A DNA stretch of 11,142 bases. Origin: Fomitopsis serialis. Its lineage: Eukaryota > Basidiomycota > Agaricomycetes > Polyporales > Fomitopsidaceae. The position numbers and the translations under genes are program-made. Shown piece after piece: positions 7,855-11,142 of this stretch. Below the pieces are notes generated by a model. That model was not told where the DNA came from. It saw only the letters and a program-made list of their open reading frames with translations, and made no database searches. Numbering within the stretch: position 1 is the stretch's first letter; every line of letters begins with the position of its first letter. The stretch spans positions 1 through 11,142 of the forward strand of contig NW_025955752.1 of NCBI RefSeq assembly GCF_022376445.1, in the 5' to 3' direction.

Positions 7855-9478
7855 TAACGCCTTTCCTGTGTGCTCCCATCTTGACACGGTTAGATCAGTT
7901 GAGAATGGAGATGTTACTTGTAATGAACCACAAACGCCTTGTCTGAAGAATCGACATTGGCCGGAAGGTTTGCACGTATGCAGAATACTTGCATGGACAG
8001 GTTCAAGTGAGTGCGCGTCCATATCTTGACCTGAATCCGTACTCGTCCGCGTGCGGTATGGCATCATGTCAATCATGTTCTCGGGCTACGCTGTAAAGCG
8101 CTTGGTAGCGTTGTGTAGCGCACTAAGCATGGACTCACCACCACTGGACACGTTGTCACTGCCAGTCACGCCACTGTTGGCTCGTCTGAGAACTACGCAT
8201 AGTCATTCTACTAGCTGGTATGTACGGCCTTCAACTGATGAACGATCAGTGTCGCAAGCACAAGAAGATCAACAGAAGATAGCGCACCGCACGACGAGTT
8301 GGTCAACACGAGGATCTACATGACTGCGTCGGATTTGCGCTCCAAATACGGATCCCTGCACATCCGAATCGATTCAACGACTCAGGGCTACCGTACCCCT
8401 GGGTTCTACATAGAATGTTTCCAGCCGCCACGCCGAATGCAGCTCATGCGTCCGCATTCCCTGTCGTACGCCAGCCGCGGTTACGACGACCGCAGACGCG
8501 GATACCTTTCCGACGAAGCGTGCCCGCGAGTCAGCATGACAGCAAAGCAGCTAACAGCAACGCACCATGCCCGCCGTCCATCACTCCCGTTCCAAGCAAG
8601 CGAGCGGCGCGGACGACGACGCCAGGTCCCGCCCCTGCGCGACACGACACGGCGCCCCATCCACAAGGCCCAACAACGCACGCACCCCGGCATCCTAGGC
8701 TCGACCTTACGTGTAGCCCTCGCAGCGCCGGCGACAACGGGACAAGCACGAGCCAAGTAGCCGACGCCGCGCGGAGGCTCCAAGAGGCCGCAAATGGCCG
8801 GAGGACCACGTCGGGCCTCGCGATCGGTGACGGCAGCGCCCACATGCAACGCACGGCGATCTACCAGAGCCCAGATCCTCCCGAGATCCCGCTCCTCCCG
8901 TCATCCATTAGCCCAGATCGGGTACTGCGAGTGCTAGATCAGATCAGATTGCCCGGACGCGTGTGGCGCACGTCCTCGCTCAGCCACATGAGTTTTTGCC
9001 TGCACTCACGTAACGCTCGCCTACTCGGGCATATCCGCAACCACGCCAATGTATCCAGTACAAGATCAACATGTCGTTTCGAATGTCATAATTACACTAC
9101 TACCGACGTGCGGTCTGCGCAGAATCTAGAGTACGGGTGAAGTCACACACACACATTACAATACCAATATACGACGCCACAGATTCGGGGAAACATCCGG
9201 AATATCAGGCAGACATGGAGCCTATCTTACATGTCGAGTGCGCGCGACGGGCGGGGAAACACAGGGAGGGACAAAGATACGGGGGACCAAGCGTACATAC
9301 TGGGAGGAGGAAGGAGGGCACGGTCGACGGTAAACGAAGGCGAAGGTCAAATGCAAGTACGGGGCGGGGTGAAGGTCAAGAAGGCGATGCGACTTGGAGG
9401 ATGGGGTCGGATACGATGAAGGGTCCAAGAAGGTCCATGCAACTCGGACGACAGAACGCCGAGGAAACGCTGCCGGCC
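7855..9478. other. Intergenic region between convergent genes
   Basis: This holds the 3' flanks of the transporter (+) and the regulator (-). Roughly 7855-8290 shows no coding character beyond a fragmentary frame at 8066-8323. About 8415-8970 is GC-rich and open in several frames. About 9230-9440 is purine-rich on the plus strand (C/T-rich on the regulator strand) and probably lies in the regulator's 3' untranslated region. A short (CA)n run sits at about 9143-9154. No polyadenylation signal stands out. Confidence 0.5.
8415..9140 (+). CDS. Hypothetical open frame, Ala/Pro/Arg/Ser/Thr-rich (may be spurious)
   Basis: An uninterrupted 241-codon frame from ATG 8415 to TGA 9138-9140. The first 170 residues are low-complexity and basic, with a short helix-like stretch VADAARRLQEAANG and a segment SPDRVLRVLDQIR near codons 173-185. 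After that the composition looks random. No domain is recognised. Against it: other frames on both strands are also open over 8480-8850, as expected of stop-poor GC-rich DNA. I also found no upstream exon that joins cleanly: the frame at 8066-8217 ends at a GTATGT donor, but joining it to the TAG acceptor at 8413 creates a stop. Confidence 0.27.
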   Translation: MFPAATPNAAHASAFPVVRQPRLRRPQTRIPFRRSVPASQHDSKAANSNAPCPPSITPVPSKRAARTTTPGPAPARHDTAPHPQGPTTHAPRHPRLDLTCSPRSAGDNGTSTSQVADAARRLQEAANGRRTTSGLAIGDGSAHMQRTAIYQSPDPPEIPLLPSSISPDRVLRVLDQIRLPGRVWRTSSLSHMSFCLHSRNARLLGHIRNHANVSSTRSTCRFECHNYTTTDVRSAQNLEYG

Positions 9479-11142
9479 TCACCGACCGTAGGGAGCCTGG
9501 TACCCCGTGACGTACCCAGCGTATCCCCCATGGCTCTGGTACCCAGCGTACTCAACGGGCGCCTCCCGATACGTGACACCGCCATGCGACTGCTGCGGGT
9601 GCACCGGGGCTTGCTGCACCGGCATATGCATCCCGCTCGTGCTCGCCCCGCCTCAGCGATCGCGCCCGCCGGTGCCACGTACCCGCCGTTCCCATACGCG
9701 GCGTGGGCCTGTACCTGGGGGTGCGGCTCTGCGCCGCCGTCGAAGCCGAGGTCCTTGAACATGTTCCGCCAGTATATCGAGTCGTGCTCCTCCATCGGCT
9801 GCGCCTGGTACTGCGCGTACGTCGTCGAGATCCCCGCCAGGCTGAAGTTGCTCATGCCTCCGCCGCGGTGCGTCGAGTCCGACATCGGGTAGTCCTGCTC
9901 GCGGTGCGGCATGTACGACGACGAGGCCGTGGGATGCGTATACGGGGAGGACGACGAAGAGGCGGTGCTCGACGTCAACGCCGACGAGACAGCAGGCGAC
10001 TGCGAGTAGTACCCGCTATGCTGGGGCGCCTGGGGGTGCTCGATGCCATTCGCCTGCATCCCGTACACCTGCTGACCATAGCCGTTCGCCGAGTGGGACG
10101 GTTGTCCGGCAGGCACGTACGACGACGGCACGCCGCGCCCGTTGGTGCTGGCCATCTCACGCGAGTACAGCTCGCGCTCCGCCTGCCGCTGCTGCGCCTT
10201 CTGGAGGTCGTTCGCGATGAGCGACCGCAGGAAGCGGTCGTGATACGCTGCGGAGTACGACTGCTGGCTGAGATGTGCGGCGTCGTGATACGCCTTCGCA
10301 GTCTTGCCGATCATGTTGTGGATCTCTTGCATTGCATTGGTTCTGAGATCCGACAGTGACGGCGAGATGCTAGCACGAAGCAGCTGCAAAACCCAACTTA
10401 CGTCAGCGTCAGAAAGACGGCTGTATGACGCTGATGCCCACCTTGAGCAAGACGACAGCAGAGTACGCTGTCATGACCGTGATCGAGTCCTGTCCGTACC
10501 GCAGCATTTGCAAGTCGACAAAGTCTTGCGCGACGATTTTGAGACCCGACATCGCTGCGGTGTGACAGGCGTTGAGCGCCTCGACGTTGCACGAAGAGCC
10601 GGACGAGCTGTTCGAGTGGATCCCGAAGGTGTTGAGGAACAGCCGCACGTGCAGCTGGAAGAACATGAGCATCGAGAGGTGGAATCGTGAGCCACCCGCT
10701 GTCAAGAGTGTGAGCGATGTTTCATCGAGTCTGACAGAAAGCGGACATGCTTACCTCCCTTCATCTCCTCGCACCAAGTTTGCACCCACTGGTTCAGCTT
10801 GCAGTTGCAGTCGCGTAGAAGGACCTCATAGTCAACGTCATCTCCACTCGACGCCGACCCGCCCTGCGCCATGTTGAACACGTCCGTCGTATTCGCAGCG
10901 ATGCCCCGGAGCTGCGTGAACGCGGACACGATGACGTCCTCCTGGCGGGTCTGGCTCCCACCCTCCGAGTGCCACGTCCCCGAGTGCCTCACCAGCTCGT
11001 CGTCCTTCGGAAGCATCCAATGCTTTCCCGTCTGCATGCTCAGGCTGCGGTCGTGCACCCATAGCACAAGGTACGTCCGCTCGCGGTTGCGGCGCTCCCG
11101 CCTTTGCATGTCGTTCTCGCCCGTAAGCCCCCGCCCGACGTA
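9479..11142 (-). CDS. Zn2Cys6-family fungal transcription factor, 3' part, with apparent frameshift
   Basis: Probably a nuclear, DNA-binding regulator. Three exons on the minus strand: 11142-10755 (129 codons plus 1 nt, open past the window edge), 10698-10442 and 10383-9479. Introns are 10754-10699 (GTAAGC...TTGACAG, 56 nt) and 10441-10384 (GTGGGC...TTTTGCAG, 58 nt); phases agree. The first exon carries a middle-homology-region-like segment (RERTYLVLWVHDRSLS, then QTGKHWMLP). The second is helical (FHLSMLMFFQLHVRLFL, then NACHTAAMSGLKIVA). The last begins LLRASISPSLSDLR and runs into a Gln/Ser/Tyr/Gly/Pro-rich tail containing IYWRNMFKDLGF (about 9745-9780), often seen near the end of basidiomycete regulators. 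The zinc cluster would lie upstream, outside the window, so the class is inferred. Near 9646-9649 the reading shifts by one base; the end given assumes this is an error or a recent indel. Unshifted, the frame runs to 9376 with uncharacteristic residues. Confidence 0.85.
9646..9649 (-). other. Apparent 1-bp deletion in a C4/G4 run of the regulator gene
   Basis: Before this run the frame reads a Gly/Ala/Tyr/Pro-rich tail (GNGGYVAPAGAIAEAG). After it the same frame turns into Arg/Cys-rich sequence. The neighbouring frame continues the same compositional style (TSGMHMPVQQAPVHPQQ, then tyrosine/glycine repeats) to a TGA at 9481-9479. One additional G in the run would connect the two. Confidence 0.65.

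Noticed and set aside
9143..9154. (CA)n microsatellite
   Set aside because: Only about six units; an ordinary short simple repeat.
9376..9478. C-terminal extension of the regulator frame to a stop at 9376
   Set aside because: The residues after 9650 in that frame are Arg/Cys-rich and unlike the rest of the tail. The neighbouring frame continues the expected composition to a stop at 9479, so an indel is the better explanation.
9614..9714. 101-nt intron (GTACAG...GTGCAG on the minus strand) that would also repair the regulator frame
   Set aside because: The interval itself reads as typical tail sequence (Gln/Ala/Tyr/Gly-rich) and is nearly twice the size of the other two introns. Kept only as an alternative to be tested with transcripts.
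1..11142. CRISPR arrays, rRNA, viral or bacterial mobile genes
   Set aside because: No spaced direct repeats, no rRNA-like conserved blocks, and no phage, plasmid or insertion-sequence proteins were seen on either strand.

Overview
The window looks like nuclear DNA of a filamentous basidiomycete (Agaricomycotina type). The main gene is split by 20 introns, mostly 49-70 nt, falling about every 190 nt of coding sequence. Both recognisable genes belong to fungal families. Nothing bacterial, viral or organellar is visible.

Layout. (1) 1-679: no supportable gene. (2) 686-1850: a complete 1165-bp terminal-inverted-repeat element. Its arms are 243 bp and 97.5% identical, it is flanked by a perfect 6-bp direct repeat, and it carries no transposase. 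(3) 1857-2665: intergenic, with a perfect TATATAA box at 2036-2042 and a pyrimidine-rich stretch after it. It may hold a small two-exon gene or the spliced 5' leader of the transporter. (4) 2666-7854 (+): a 21-exon gene for a full-length ABCG transporter of the yeast YOL075C type, NBD1-TMD1-NBD2-TMD2. I reconstructed it exon by exon. All phases close, giving 3780 nt of coding sequence and 1259 residues with no internal stop. (5) 7855-9478: mostly non-coding. One GC-rich open frame at 8415-9140 is of doubtful reality. (6) 9479-11142 (-): the 3' part of a Zn2Cys6-family fungal transcription factor. Its 5' end, including any zinc cluster, lies beyond the window, and there is an apparent 1-bp frameshift near its C-terminus.

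The transporter (+) and the regulator (-) converge, so they do not share a promoter. A functional link is possible but not shown by the sequence.

No clearly new multi-gene system is present. The points most worth a second look are: the long-TIR element with an unusual 6-bp target duplication; a 231-bp segment bounded by a perfect 16-bp inverted repeat that accounts for the oversized first intron of the transporter; a GC-AG intron splitting the second Walker A motif; a 13-nt microexon; two stop-free introns with lengths divisible by three; and the regulator frameshift.
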